From the NCBI RefSeq assembly GCF_900141985.1, contig NZ_FQZK01000011.1, forward strand, positions 62,001 through 126,000: a stretch of DNA of 64,000 bases, read 5' to 3'. Origin of the DNA: Nocardiopsis flavescens (GTDB lineage: Bacteria > Actinomycetota > Actinomycetes > Streptosporangiales > Streptosporangiaceae). Both the position numbers and the translations under genes were made by a program. The first letter of the stretch is position 1, and every line of letters starts with the position of its first letter. Positions 1 through 8,455 of the stretch are shown piece by piece. The notes under the pieces are model-generated. The model was not told the DNA's origin, searched no databases, and worked only from the letters and a program-made list of their open reading frames with translations.

Positions 1-426
1 GCCGCCGAGGTAGGCCTCCAGCGGGTCGATCAGGGCGCTGGTGATGCGGCCCTGGTAGACGGCCTGGAGGTCCGGGTCCCCCGCGGAGTGGTCCAGGGCG
101 CGCTGGAGCGCGCTGCTCTCGCCGTGCAGGCGGCTCACCGCGTGCTCGGCCAGCCGCCGGGTGAGCGTGTCCCGCTCCCCCTCGATCAGGCCCGGGAAGA
201 CGCCGTCCTCGCGCAGGATCTCGGTGAGCAGGCCGCGCTTGGCCCCGAAGTAGCGGTTGATCAGGGCGACGTTGACCCCGGCGTGGGCCGCGATCTTGCG
301 CGAGGACACCGCCCCGTAGCCCTCTTCGGTGAAGAGCTCGCGAGCACTGGCCAGGATGCGCGCCCTGGTCGCCTCGCGGCCGCGGGCGGGCCCGGCACCG
401 CTTCCGGTTCCGTCCGTACCGTCCAT
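1..426 (-). CDS. TetR-family transcriptional regulator (C-terminal part outside window)
   Basis: Reading the minus strand from an ATG at 426 gives an open frame to the window edge, about 142 residues. The N-terminus after a Gly-rich leader is a typical TetR HTH: ATRARILASARELF, then VSSRKIAAHAGVNVALINRYFGAK, the last part being the recognition helix. The ligand-binding domain is only partly present. It lies divergent from an MFS exporter whose start is about 200 bp away, the usual arrangement for a TetR repressor of a drug-efflux gene. The ligand is unknown. Confidence in the family is high; the repressor-exporter link is inferred from position. Confidence 0.85.
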   Translation of the reverse strand, partial: MDGTDGTGSGAGPARGREATRARILASARELFTEEGYGAVSSRKIAAHAGVNVALINRYFGAKRGLLTEILREDGVFPGLIEGERDTLTRRLAEHAVSRLHGESSALQRALDHSAGDPDLQAVYQGRITSALIDPLEAYLGG

Positions 427-523
427 CTCCACACCTTTCGGCGGACCTGCTCTGACTATGCCGATTCCAGGTTTGCACCCCTGATGCCGGTTCGCCTACC
501 GAAACGGGCGCAGCGATACCGAC

Positions 524-553
524 TTGACAAGGTCAACAGCGTTTACATATACC
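524..553 (+). promoter_or_regulatory. Promoter with overlapping palindromic operator for the MFS gene
   Basis: A consensus -35 TTGACA lies at 524-529, followed after 16 nt by CATATA (546-551) as a -10 candidate. The -35 is the left arm of a perfect inverted repeat, TTGAC-AAG-GTCAA (524-536). A TetR dimer bound there would block polymerase. The box hexamers and the palindrome are seen directly; the function is inferred. Confidence 0.55.
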
Positions 554-624
554 AGGGGGAGGACATCCCGCCCCCGGCAGTGCGCCGCGGGGCCTTTCGT
601 GTGTGTCCGGGATGAGGGATCTCG

Positions 625-2289
625 TTGGAACAGGCAGTGCGCAGGAAGACCGTCACCCGTACCTCCGAACCCCCCGACCCCCACGCGCAGGTCCTCCCCT
701 CCCGCAGGGCGGTCCGGCGCATCATGGTCGGCCTCGTCCTGGCGATGCTCACCTCGATGCTCACCAACTCCATCGTCGGCACCGCGCTGCCGACGATCAT
801 GGGCGAGCTGGGCGGGCAGGACCGGCTGGCCTGGGTGGCGACCGCCGCCCTGCTCACCATGACCGCCTCGACCCCCGTGTGGGGCAAGCTGTCCGACATC
901 TGGGGCCGCAAGCCGCTGTTCCAGATCTCCCTGGGCATCTTCATCGTGGCGTCGCTGGCGGCGGGGATGGCGCAGGACATCAACTGGCTCATCGCCGCCC
1001 GCGCCCTCCAGGGGCTGGGCGTGGGCGGGCTCGCCACGCTGCCCAACATCATCCTGGGCGACGTGGTGTCCCCGCGCGAGCGCGGCCGCTACAGCGGCCT
1101 GATCGGCATGGTGTTCGGCGTGTCCACGGTGCTGGGCCCGCTGGTCGGCGGGTTCCTGGTGGACAGCCCGCTGGGGTGGCGCTGGTGCTTCCTCATCACG
1201 GTGCCGCTGGCGGTGTTCGCCTTCGTGGTCATCCAGTTCATGTTCACCATGCCGTTCACACCCCGCCGGGACGCCCCGGTCGACCGCACCGGGGCGGCGC
1301 TGATCTTCGGGGCGGCCAGCACCGTGATCGTGCTGCTCAGCCTGGGCGGCACCCAGATCGCCTGGTCCTCGCCCCTGGCGATCGGGCTGGGGGTCGGCGC
1401 GGTGCTGCTGACGGCGGGCGCGGTGGTCGTGGAGCGGCGGGCCCGCGAGGCCATCATCCCGGCGCGGCTGTTCCGGGACCGGACCTTCGTGATGTCGTCG
1501 GCGGCGTCGGTGTGCGTGGGCATGATGATGTTCGGCCTCATCATCTACATGCCGCAGTACCTCCAGATGGTGCACGGGATGAGCCCCACGGTGTCGGGGA
1601 TGATGACGCTGCCGCTGGTGGCGTCGTTCCTGGTCACCTCGATCGGCTCCGGGTACGCGGTGAGCGGCACCGGCCGGTGGAAGGCCTACCCGGTCGTGGG
1701 CATGGTGCTGTGCGTGGTCGGGTTCGTGCTGCTGTCCGCGGCGCACCTGGACCCCGGGCTGACCGCGGTGGTCGCCGGCCAGGCCCTGGTGGGGCTGGGC
1801 TTCGGCCTGAACATGCAGCTCCTGCTGCTGGCGACGCAGAGTTCGCTGCCCACCGCGGACATGGCGGCGGGCACCGCCTCGGTGGTGTTCTTCCGCAACC
1901 TGGGCGGGGCCACCGGCGTGGCCGCGTTCGGCGCGGTGATGGTGGGACGCCTCAACTCCGAGCTGGGGGCCGCGGTGGCGGCGGCCCGGGAGCGGGCGGC
2001 GGCCGACGCCGCGGCCGGGACCGACTCCGGGGCGGCGGCGCTCTCCGAGGCGCTGGCGGGCGCGGGCCGGGCGGCCCAGGGGTCGCCCGAGGTGGTGCAC
2101 GCGCTGCCGGGCCCGGTGCGCGAGGTGATCGTGGGGGCGTTCGACCAGGCGATGCAGGGCGTGTTCCTGGTGGGCATCCCCGTGGCCGTGCTGGGGCTGG
2201 TCGCGGTGGCGTTCATGCCGGCCGCCCCGCTGCGGGGCGGCCCCGAGCCCCGGCCCGCCGCACCCGTGGCGGACCCGTCCCGGCCGTGA
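625..2289 (+). CDS. MFS multidrug exporter, DHA2 (EmrB/QacA) type
   Basis: A 554-residue integral membrane proton antiporter, the usual length for the 14-helix DHA2 family. Motif A-like sequence WGKLSDIWGRKP follows the second helix, and NSIVGTALPTI is typical of helix 1 of this family. The C-terminus carries an Ala-rich loop before the final helix. The start is a TTG at 625, preceded by GAGGG at a good distance; a GTG at 637 is an alternative. It is divergent from a TetR regulator and probably repressed by it. The substrate cannot be predicted. Confidence 0.85.
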   Translation: MEQAVRRKTVTRTSEPPDPHAQVLPSRRAVRRIMVGLVLAMLTSMLTNSIVGTALPTIMGELGGQDRLAWVATAALLTMTASTPVWGKLSDIWGRKPLFQISLGIFIVASLAAGMAQDINWLIAARALQGLGVGGLATLPNIILGDVVSPRERGRYSGLIGMVFGVSTVLGPLVGGFLVDSPLGWRWCFLITVPLAVFAFVVIQFMFTMPFTPRRDAPVDRTGAALIFGAASTVIVLLSLGGTQIAWSSPLAIGLGVGAVLLTAGAVVVERRAREAIIPARLFRDRTFVMSSAASVCVGMMMFGLIIYMPQYLQMVHGMSPTVSGMMTLPLVASFLVTSIGSGYAVSGTGRWKAYPVVGMVLCVVGFVLLSAAHLDPGLTAVVAGQALVGLGFGLNMQLLLLATQSSLPTADMAAGTASVVFFRNLGGATGVAAFGAVMVGRLNSELGAAVAAARERAAADAAAGTDSGAAALSEALAGAGRAAQGSPEVVHALPGPVREVIVGAFDQAMQGVFLVGIPVAVLGLVAVAFMPAAPLRGGPEPRPAAPVADPSRP

Positions 2290-2422
2290 ACGCCCGCCCG
2301 GGCCGCCGGGGGCGCGGGGGCGCGTGCGGAGGGGTCTTCGCGGAGAGGACCGTGCCCGCGGGCCGTCCGCCACCGGCAGACCCGCGGCCGCAGGCCGCCC
2401 GTGAGCCGGGGAGGCGTCCGCG

Positions 2423-2457
2423 GGCCGTCCGTCGGGGGCGGTGACGGGCGGACGGCC
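2423..2457. terminator. Inverted repeat between convergent genes
   Basis: GGCCGTCCG and CGGACGGCC form a perfect 9-bp stem in the space between the MFS gene and the convergent GNAT gene. There is no T-run, as is common in such GC-rich genomes. It is a plausible bidirectional terminator. Confidence 0.4.
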
Positions 2458-2541
2458 GCGGCCGGCGATGGCGTGAGCGTCGCGGGCGGCCGGCGGGAGG
2501 TCCCGGGCCCGAGCGCGGCGGAGGTCCCGGGAGCGCGCGGG

Positions 2542-2991
2542 CTAGAGGTAGCGGCGGAAGCCCTCGGCGGAGTCGGAGAAGCCGAGCGCCTTGTAGAACT
2601 CGTGGGCGCCGGTCCTGCTCTCGTGGGAGAGCAGCTCCACCTTGTAGCACCCGGCCCGCGAGGCGCGGTCCAGCGCGTCCTCCATGAGGGCCCGGCCGAT
2701 GCCGCGGCGGCGCAGGACGGGGTCGACGACGAGGTTGTCGGCCACCGCCCAGGGCTGGGCGTCGTGGGTGAGGTTGGCGACCACCAGCAGGTCGAGGGTG
2801 CCGATGATCTGGCCCCGCTGCTCGGCCACCAGGACCGTGCGGTCGGGGTCGTTCTCCATCCGGGTCCAGGCGCGCACGGCGGCCGAGGACATGCGGACGT
2901 GAGCGCTCTGCGTGTGGGTCGTATCGCCGAGTTCGCGGAGGAGACGCAGAATCGCACCGAGGTCGGACCGGATGGCCGCGCGGATAATCAT
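2542..2991 (-). CDS. GNAT-family N-acetyltransferase
   Basis: A 149-residue single-domain acetyltransferase. The acetyl-CoA binding loop (motif A) is visible as LVVDPVLRRRGIGRALME, with the R/Q-x-x-G-x-G/A core RRRGIG. The C-terminal motif HEFYKALGFSDSAEGFRRYL is typical of small GNATs, and the strand before motif A is IGTLDLLVVANL. The protein is complete from ATG 2991 to a TAG. The acceptor substrate is unknown. It lies downstream of the DivIVA-like gene but is separated from it by a strong terminator, so it is probably transcribed alone. Confidence 0.85.
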   Translation of the reverse strand: MIIRAAIRSDLGAILRLLRELGDTTHTQSAHVRMSSAAVRAWTRMENDPDRTVLVAEQRGQIIGTLDLLVVANLTHDAQPWAVADNLVVDPVLRRRGIGRALMEDALDRASRAGCYKVELLSHESRTGAHEFYKALGFSDSAEGFRRYL

Positions 2992-3061
2992 GGCTTCCGG
3001 AATCGTAGCCGACCTCCCGCGACAAGGCGGACTTCACCCCACAACCGGACATAAAACACCA

Positions 3062-3087
3062 GGGGTGGGGACCTCGGTCCCCACCCC
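3062..3087 (-). terminator. Intrinsic terminator of the DivIVA-like gene
   Basis: The two arms GGGGTGGGGA and TCCCCACCCC are perfectly complementary, with a 6-nt loop. Read on the minus strand the stem is followed by TGGTGTTTTA, a T-rich tail. It sits 25 bp past the stop of the gene at 3113. Confidence 0.8.
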
Positions 3088-3112
3088 GGAATCGTCGTGT
3101 CCGACAGCGACG

Positions 3113-4453
3113 CTACGGCTTGCGGATGACCCGCACGCCCTCCTCGCCCGACGGCGGACGGCCGCCCTCCGGACGCCGGTAGATCCCCGTGATGCCGGGG
3201 TCACCGCCGGCCTCGTCCGGAGCCTGGGACGCCTGCGGACCCGTGCCCTGCGGGGCCTGGGGGCCGGCGCCCTGGGGCGCCTGCGGTCCCGTGCCGTGCG
3301 GGGCCTGCGGCCCCGTGCCTTGCGGGGGCCGGGGGCCGGGGCCGTGCGGGGCCTGCGGACCCGTACCGTGCGGGGCCTGCGGACCCGTGCCCTGGGGCGC
3401 CTGCGGGCCCGCCGGTGCGGGACCGGTGAACCGGGCGCCCTGCGGCGGACGCGCGGCCTCGGCCTGCGGGCCCGGACCCTGCGGGCCCGACCCCTGGCCC
3501 TGCGGCCTCGGGTTGGGCTTGATCCGCACCGTGGACTCGTCCGGCGCCTCGGGCAGCGAGGTGATCCGGATGGTGGCCTCGTCCGGGGCCGGAGCCGCGG
3601 GCTCGGGCTTGGACTCCGGCTTCACCGGCTCCGGGGCCTTGGCGGCCTCGGGCTTGGCCGGCTCCGGCTTGGCCGGCTCGGGCCTGACCGGCTCCGGGGC
3701 CTTGGCCGCCGCGGCCGGCTGGGGCTTGGGCTCCGGCCGCACCGGGGCCTTGGCCGCGGGCTCGGGCCGGGCCGGCTCCGCGGAGACGGTCTCCTCGCGG
3801 GTGAGCCCGGTCTCCAGCGCGCCCGCCTTGTCCTCGGCCGAGACCAGGTCGGCCAGCGTGCCGTGCATGTCGCGCAGGCGGCGCAGTGCCTCGGAGTGGG
3901 TCGCGGTCAGCGTGGCGAGCCTGCGGTCCGCGGTGTCGTGGATCTTCTTGGCCCGCGCCTCGGCCTCGCCCAGGCGGCGCTCGCCCTCCTGCTTGGCCTG
4001 CTCGCGGAGCTGCTCCGACTCCTTCTTCGCGCCGGTGACCATCTCGTTGGCCTCCGACCGCGCGGAGGAGATGATCCGCTCGGCGTGGTCCTCGGCCTCC
4101 TTGCGGAGCTTGGCGATCTCCTCCTGGGAGCGCTTCTTGGACTCCTGGACCTCGGCGTCCACCTTGCCGCGGCGCTCGCTGGCCTCCTCCTCCGCGATGC
4201 GGAGGATCTCGGCCATGCGCTCGCTGATCTGCTCGTGCTCGGGCTTGGTCTGGGCCTTCTCCCGGGCGACCGCCAGATCGCGCTTGTACTGCTCCAGCTC
4301 GTCGTCCATCTGGTTGAGGCGCTGGCGCAGGCTCTGGTTGTCGTTGTTCAGACGGATGAAGCGCTCGTCGACCGACGCCTTGTCATAGCCGCCCTTGCGC
4401 ACCGTCGGGAACATGTCCTGTTGCAGTCCGCTACCCGGCAACATATCGCTCAT
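3113..4453 (-). CDS. DivIVA/FilP-like coiled-coil protein with Pro-rich repeat tail
   Basis: 446 residues from ATG 4453; an in-frame upstream extension to 4633 is unlikely to be coding. The N-terminus FPTVRKGGYDKASVDERF is the short DivIVA-type head (GYD..VDxF). A long Glu/Lys/Arg-rich coiled coil follows, about residues 35-200, ending near HSEALRRLRDMHGTLADLV. The last 220 residues are low complexity: first Pro/Glu/Lys/Ala-rich runs (KPEPAKPE type), then a tandem heptad of the form GTGPQAP(H/Q), about 3220-3430. Related actinobacterial proteins act at the poles or in the apical cytoskeleton. The exact role is not assignable from sequence. Confidence 0.75.
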   Translation of the reverse strand: MSDMLPGSGLQQDMFPTVRKGGYDKASVDERFIRLNNDNQSLRQRLNQMDDELEQYKRDLAVAREKAQTKPEHEQISERMAEILRIAEEEASERRGKVDAEVQESKKRSQEEIAKLRKEAEDHAERIISSARSEANEMVTGAKKESEQLREQAKQEGERRLGEAEARAKKIHDTADRRLATLTATHSEALRRLRDMHGTLADLVSAEDKAGALETGLTREETVSAEPARPEPAAKAPVRPEPKPQPAAAAKAPEPVRPEPAKPEPAKPEAAKAPEPVKPESKPEPAAPAPDEATIRITSLPEAPDESTVRIKPNPRPQGQGSGPQGPGPQAEAARPPQGARFTGPAPAGPQAPQGTGPQAPHGTGPQAPHGPGPRPPQGTGPQAPHGTGPQAPQGAGPQAPQGTGPQASQAPDEAGGDPGITGIYRRPEGGRPPSGEEGVRVIRKP

Positions 4454-4841
4454 GTGCCTTTCATGTCCTAAGTACACCGTCAGTGGCTGCACATCGCAGC
4501 AGGTGAGAGTTGCCCCGTACCCAATTGTCCGGTGAACACCCGCAAGCCTTCGTAAAGCATGGCCTGTGGGCGGGTGTCCTTTTTCACCGCATCCGCGATC
4601 GCACGAGGGGAACGACCGGGCGCGGAGCGTCACGCAGTGGACGACCGAACGACCACGGTAGGCACACGCCGTGATGTCCCGTCAAGAGTCCCGCCGGGGG
4701 GACATCGGCGTGCCGCCTCCGATCACGTTCTTACTAAGGTATGCGCGATCATCCCCGCGCGGGGGCGGAGCGGTCAACTTCCCCTCCTCCCCCGCGGGGG
4801 CGACGGCGCGAGCACACCCCACCGAGAGGGAGGACCACGAC

Positions 4842-5402
4842 ATGGGCAGTGGGATCGAAGGCCGCGGGACGGGGGCCGGGCGGCCCCTGGTCGGCGAGGC
4901 CGGCTTCGGCACACCGGAGATCCACCCCGACGCCTGGATCGCCCCGGGCGCCGTCGTGGTCGGCCGCGTCCGGCTGGGCGCGCACAGCAGCGTCTGGTAC
5001 GGGTCGGTCCTGCGGGCCGACACGGAGGACATCGCGGTGGGCGAGCGCGTGAACATCCAGGACCAGTGCGGGCTGCACGCCGACCCCGGCCAGCCGGTGG
5101 AGCTGCACGACGGCGTCAGCCTGGGCCACAAAGCGATGGTGCACGGGGCGGTCGTGGAGGAGGGCGCGCTGATCGGCATCGGCGCGATCGTGCTGGGCGG
5201 GGCCCGGGTGGGCAGGGGAGCGTTCGTGGCCGCGGGGGCGCTGGTGCCCCCGGGCAAGACGGTGCCGCCGGACACCCTGTGGGCGGGCGTCCCCGGCAAG
5301 GTCGTGCGCGATCTCAACGACGACGACCGGGCCGTCCTGGAGTACACCTCCGTCCACTACGCCGAGCTGGCCCGGGAGCACTCCGGGGTCACCTGGCGCT
5401 GA
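4842..5402 (+). CDS. Gamma-carbonic anhydrase / hexapeptide-repeat protein (PaaY/YrdA-like)
   Basis: A 186-residue left-handed beta-helix protein. The hexapeptide repeats run from about residue 30 to 150 (VVGRVRLG, IAVGERVNIQ, VVEEGALIGIGAIV). The three metal-binding His of gamma-carbonic anhydrases appear to be present: GLHAD, LGHKA and MVHGA. A C-terminal helix (LEYTSVHYAELAREH) is typical of the family. The start is ATG 4842, with GAGAGGGAGG just upstream. A longer in-frame ORF begins at 4671 but has no good ribosome site. Carbonic anhydrase activity is possible but not proven for this subfamily. Confidence 0.85.
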   Translation: MGSGIEGRGTGAGRPLVGEAGFGTPEIHPDAWIAPGAVVVGRVRLGAHSSVWYGSVLRADTEDIAVGERVNIQDQCGLHADPGQPVELHDGVSLGHKAMVHGAVVEEGALIGIGAIVLGGARVGRGAFVAAGALVPPGKTVPPDTLWAGVPGKVVRDLNDDDRAVLEYTSVHYAELAREHSGVTWR

Positions 5403-5645
5403 GCGGGGCGGGCGTGGGGTGGGAGCGGTCGGTGGTGAGGGTGTGACGGGTGGACCGGGAGGTGCACCGACCTGGTCGGACCGGGTCAGACCGGTACTGG
5501 TCCTCACGGGTCATGCGGGCCCCGCAGGGCGCCGCGTAACCTGGTTCCGGGTCCTCCGGACGGGTCATCACGCCCTCCCCCGTCCGCTCCACCGGGGACC
5601 GCTCGCGTCCAGGACGGCCCTGTACTCCCCGGGGGGTGAACGCGT

Positions 5646-5813
5646 GTGGAATACGGACCGCACCGGCCCGGCACGCTGCACGACCACGTCGCCCTCGACG
5701 AGATCGAGCTGTACGCGGAGGTGCTCGTCGCCGCCGCCCACGCGGACCGCCGCCTGGCCATGGAGGAGCTGGACCGGGTGCTGGGGCTGATCACCGCGCC
5801 CGAACCCGGCTGA
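5646..5813 (+). CDS. Small acidic protein of unknown function, 55 aa
   Basis: GTG at 5646 follows GGGGGGTGAA with normal spacing, and the frame runs 55 residues to TGA at 5811. The peptide contains LHDHVALDEIELYAEVL and MEELDRVLGL, so it is acidic and helical. I do not recognise a family. Its codon use matches the neighbours, and the compact fit of ribosome site, start and stop supports it as a real gene. It is too short to be sure. Confidence 0.5.
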   Translation: MEYGPHRPGTLHDHVALDEIELYAEVLVAAAHADRRLAMEELDRVLGLITAPEPG

Positions 5814-6028
5814 CCCCCTCCCGGGGGACGGCACAGCCGGCCGCCGCGGCGCGCCCGCCCCGGCCGGAGCGCGTGGCCGGGTCCGCCGCGCGCGTGCACG
5901 CGCGGACGGGACAGGACCGGTGGGACCGCGCCCCGGACCGCAAGGCGGACCGCCCGCCCCCGTGCGGCGGGTCCGTGCGCGGGCGGGTTCCGGGGGCCGG
6001 TTCCGGCGGGGCGCCGCGGCCGACCCGC

Positions 6029-7186
6029 TCAGAAGGGCAGCACGGCGCGCAGCAGGAACCCGTCGCCGCGCGTCCGCGTCGCCGTCAGCCCGCCGCCGGC
6101 CGCCGCCACCCGCTCCGCCAGGCCGGTCAGGCCGTTGCCCCGCCCGCCGCCCTCCCCGTGGACGCCGTCGTTGGACACCTCCACCACCAGGGCCCGGCCG
6201 CCCTCCCCCTCCACCAGGGAGAAGTCGATCCGGCAGCGGGCGGCCTCGCTGTGCCGCAGCACGTTGGTCCCGCCCTCGCGCACCACCCAGGCGGCCGTCC
6301 CGGACACGCGCGCGGGCACGTCCAGGCCCTCCAGCCCGGTGATCTCGACCCGCGTCCCGACCGTTTCCAGGACCCCGCGCACCGCGGCGGCCTCCTCGGC
6401 CGGGTCCGGCTCCCGGTAGCCGCCGACCGCCGCGCGCACCTGACCCAGGGCCTCCCGGGCCAGGTCGTGGACCTCGCCCAGCTCCTTCTCCGCGCGCTCG
6501 GGCGCCCGGTCGACGAGCCGGCCCGCCAGCTCGGCCTTGACCGCCAGCGCCGACAGGCTGTGCCCGAGCAGGTCGTGCATGTCGCGGGAGAACCGCAGCC
6601 GCTCCTCGGTGACCGCCAGCCGGGCCCGGGCCCGCTGGCCCTCGACCGCCTGCCGGGTGATGTCCCACAGCCAGATGGTGGCCACGGTGCTGGAGGCCAT
6701 CACCAGCGCCCACAGGATGGACCCGACCCAGAACACGAACTGGAGGGGGAGCGGGACCTCCCCGCCCCCGACGAGGACGAACGGCCACGGGGCCGCCAGC
6801 AGCACCAGGGTGACGACGGCCCCGCGCCGGCGCGGGGCGGTGAACACCCCGGCGGACCACCAGGTGGCGAACAGGCCCATCGTCAGCACCGGGTCCCGCA
6901 CCAGGGCGGCGGTGAGGCCGAGCAGGGCGAGCGACCCCCAGTAGAAGCGGGGGTCCGGGATCCGGCGGCCGTCGATCCGGTCGCGCACCAGGAACAGCAC
7001 CAGGACCGCCAGGGGCACCGACGCGCCCAGGGCCGCGAGCGGGCGCCAGGCGTCGTCCCGGGGCCCGCTCAGGACGACCTCGAAGACCGGGATGCCCGCC
7101 AGCAGCACCGCCAGCATCCCCATCGTGACCATGATGACCAGGCGCCCGAAGCGCATGGTGCGTTCGACCTCGTCGGTACCGGGCAT
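6029..7186 (-). CDS. DesK-type sensor histidine kinase (catalytically intact)
   Basis: 385 residues. The N-terminal 160 residues hold several hydrophobic helices, followed by a HisKA_3 dimerisation domain with phospho-acceptor His in FSRDMHDLLGHSLSAL (near residue 203). A HATPase domain follows, with N-box VREGGTNVLRHS and G-box GNGLTGLAERV. The ATG overlaps the stop of the preceding kinase gene (TGATG), so the two are translationally coupled. No response regulator gene is adjacent. It is the last gene of an operon with an ABC-2 exporter and probably senses an envelope or antibiotic signal. Confidence 0.88.
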   Translation of the reverse strand: MPGTDEVERTMRFGRLVIMVTMGMLAVLLAGIPVFEVVLSGPRDDAWRPLAALGASVPLAVLVLFLVRDRIDGRRIPDPRFYWGSLALLGLTAALVRDPVLTMGLFATWWSAGVFTAPRRRGAVVTLVLLAAPWPFVLVGGGEVPLPLQFVFWVGSILWALVMASSTVATIWLWDITRQAVEGQRARARLAVTEERLRFSRDMHDLLGHSLSALAVKAELAGRLVDRAPERAEKELGEVHDLAREALGQVRAAVGGYREPDPAEEAAAVRGVLETVGTRVEITGLEGLDVPARVSGTAAWVVREGGTNVLRHSEAARCRIDFSLVEGEGGRALVVEVSNDGVHGEGGGRGNGLTGLAERVAAAGGGLTATRTRGDGFLLRAVLPF

Positions 7187-8391
7187 CAGCGCGCCTCCCC
7201 GGCGGGCGACGGGGAACCGTCGAGGGGCAGGCGGACGCGGAGCAGGAGGCCGCCCTCCGGTGTGCGCCCGGCCGTCAGCGCGCCGCCCTCCCGGCGCACC
7301 CGGTCGGCGAACCCGTCCGCCCCGCCGGGCTCGGGGTCCGCGCCGGGCCGGGCCCGGTCGCCGGACAGCTCCACCACGGCCCGCCCCGTCGCGGGGTCCC
7401 GGGAGAAGGAGATCCGGCAGTGCGCGGCGGTGCCGTGCCGCAGCAGGCGGGCACCTCCCTCGCGCACCGTCCACGCGGCGAGGGACGCCTCCGCCGGGGA
7501 GGGGTCCAGGTCCGCCAGCCCCGCCACGGAGGTCCGCACCCCGCCGGCCGCCAGTACCGCCGTCACCGAGCGCACCTCCCCGGCGAGTTCCAGCTCGCGG
7601 TATCCGCTGACCGCGGTGCGGATCCGGCGCAGCGCGTCGCGGGCCAGGGCGTGGACCTCGGCGGCCTCCGCGCGGGCCTGCTCCGGGTCGCGGGAGACGT
7701 TGCGCCCGGCACGGGCGGCCCGGACCGCGAGCACGTTCAGGTCCTGGCCCAACAGGTCCTGGAGGTCGCGGGTGAACCGCAGCCGCTCCACGGCGACCGC
7801 GAGCCGGGCCTTGGCCTCCTGGGCGGAGAAGGCCTCGCGCACGATGTCCCACAGCCGGAAGGAGACGGCGCACCCCAGGTAGAAGAGGCCCCACAGGAGG
7901 GCGCCGACCAGCCACACGAACAGCAGCGCCGCGAAGGGTGAGTCCGGGTGGAGGAACGGCCAGGCGATCCACGGCAGGAGTCCGGTCGCCGCCCCCAGCA
8001 CCGCCGGATACCGGGCGCCGCGGTGCAGGTGCGTCATCACCGACAGCCAGGAGGCCAGGGCGCAGACCATGTAGGTCTCCTCCCTCAGGAACAGCGCACC
8101 CGTCCAGGCCAGGAGCACGGAGGCGGCGTACAGGCGCGGGTCCGGGACACCCTCGCCCCGCATACGGGCGGCGATGAGCGGCCCCATGCACGCGCACGAG
8201 GCCAGGAGGAGCACCAGGGACACGGTCTGCGGCCACAGCGGGTTCCCGTTGCCGTGTGTCTGGGCCATCTCGGCCAGCGGCCACAGGACCACGATCACGG
8301 GCGTCGCGCACACGCTGTACACGGTCATGGCGCGCGCGGTCCGCACGTGGCGGCGCTGCGCGGCGGTCAAGGCGGAAGTGTCCCGGTCCAT
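7186..8391 (-). CDS. Degenerate DesK-type histidine kinase (pseudokinase)
   Basis: About 401 residues with the same layout as the downstream kinase: membrane helices, HisKA_3 region, HATPase region. Key residues are lost. The H-box reads FTRDLQDLLGQDLN, with Gln where the phospho-acceptor His belongs. The N-box reads VREGGARLLRHG, with no Asn, and the G-box is reduced to GADGFADRV. The frame is intact, so this looks like a maintained regulatory subunit rather than a pseudogene. ATG 8391 has GGGAG just upstream and is preferred over ATG 8409. It may form a heterodimer with the intact kinase; that is inference. Confidence 0.8.
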   Translation of the reverse strand: MDRDTSALTAAQRRHVRTARAMTVYSVCATPVIVVLWPLAEMAQTHGNGNPLWPQTVSLVLLLASCACMGPLIAARMRGEGVPDPRLYAASVLLAWTGALFLREETYMVCALASWLSVMTHLHRGARYPAVLGAATGLLPWIAWPFLHPDSPFAALLFVWLVGALLWGLFYLGCAVSFRLWDIVREAFSAQEAKARLAVAVERLRFTRDLQDLLGQDLNVLAVRAARAGRNVSRDPEQARAEAAEVHALARDALRRIRTAVSGYRELELAGEVRSVTAVLAAGGVRTSVAGLADLDPSPAEASLAAWTVREGGARLLRHGTAAHCRISFSRDPATGRAVVELSGDRARPGADPEPGGADGFADRVRREGGALTAGRTPEGGLLLRVRLPLDGSPSPAGEAR

Positions 8392-8415
8392 CGTTCGAGT
8401 CTCCCTCATGGCGAA

Positions 8416-8439
8416 CGCCCGCCCCGGCCGGGGCGGGCG
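8416..8439 (-). terminator. 24-bp perfect palindrome between permease and pseudokinase genes
   Basis: CGCCCGCCCCGG followed directly by its reverse complement. It lies in the short gap after the permease stop. It could act as an attenuator or RNA-stabilising hairpin between the ABC and kinase genes. No T-run is present. Confidence 0.4.
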
Positions 8440-8455
8440 CGCGGGACGCCGGGCG

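Noticed and set aside
6029..8311. A 760-residue fused kinase frame
   Set aside because: The true kinase starts at 7186. The upstream part is a frame-shifted reading of the pseudokinase gene, which is intact in its own frame.
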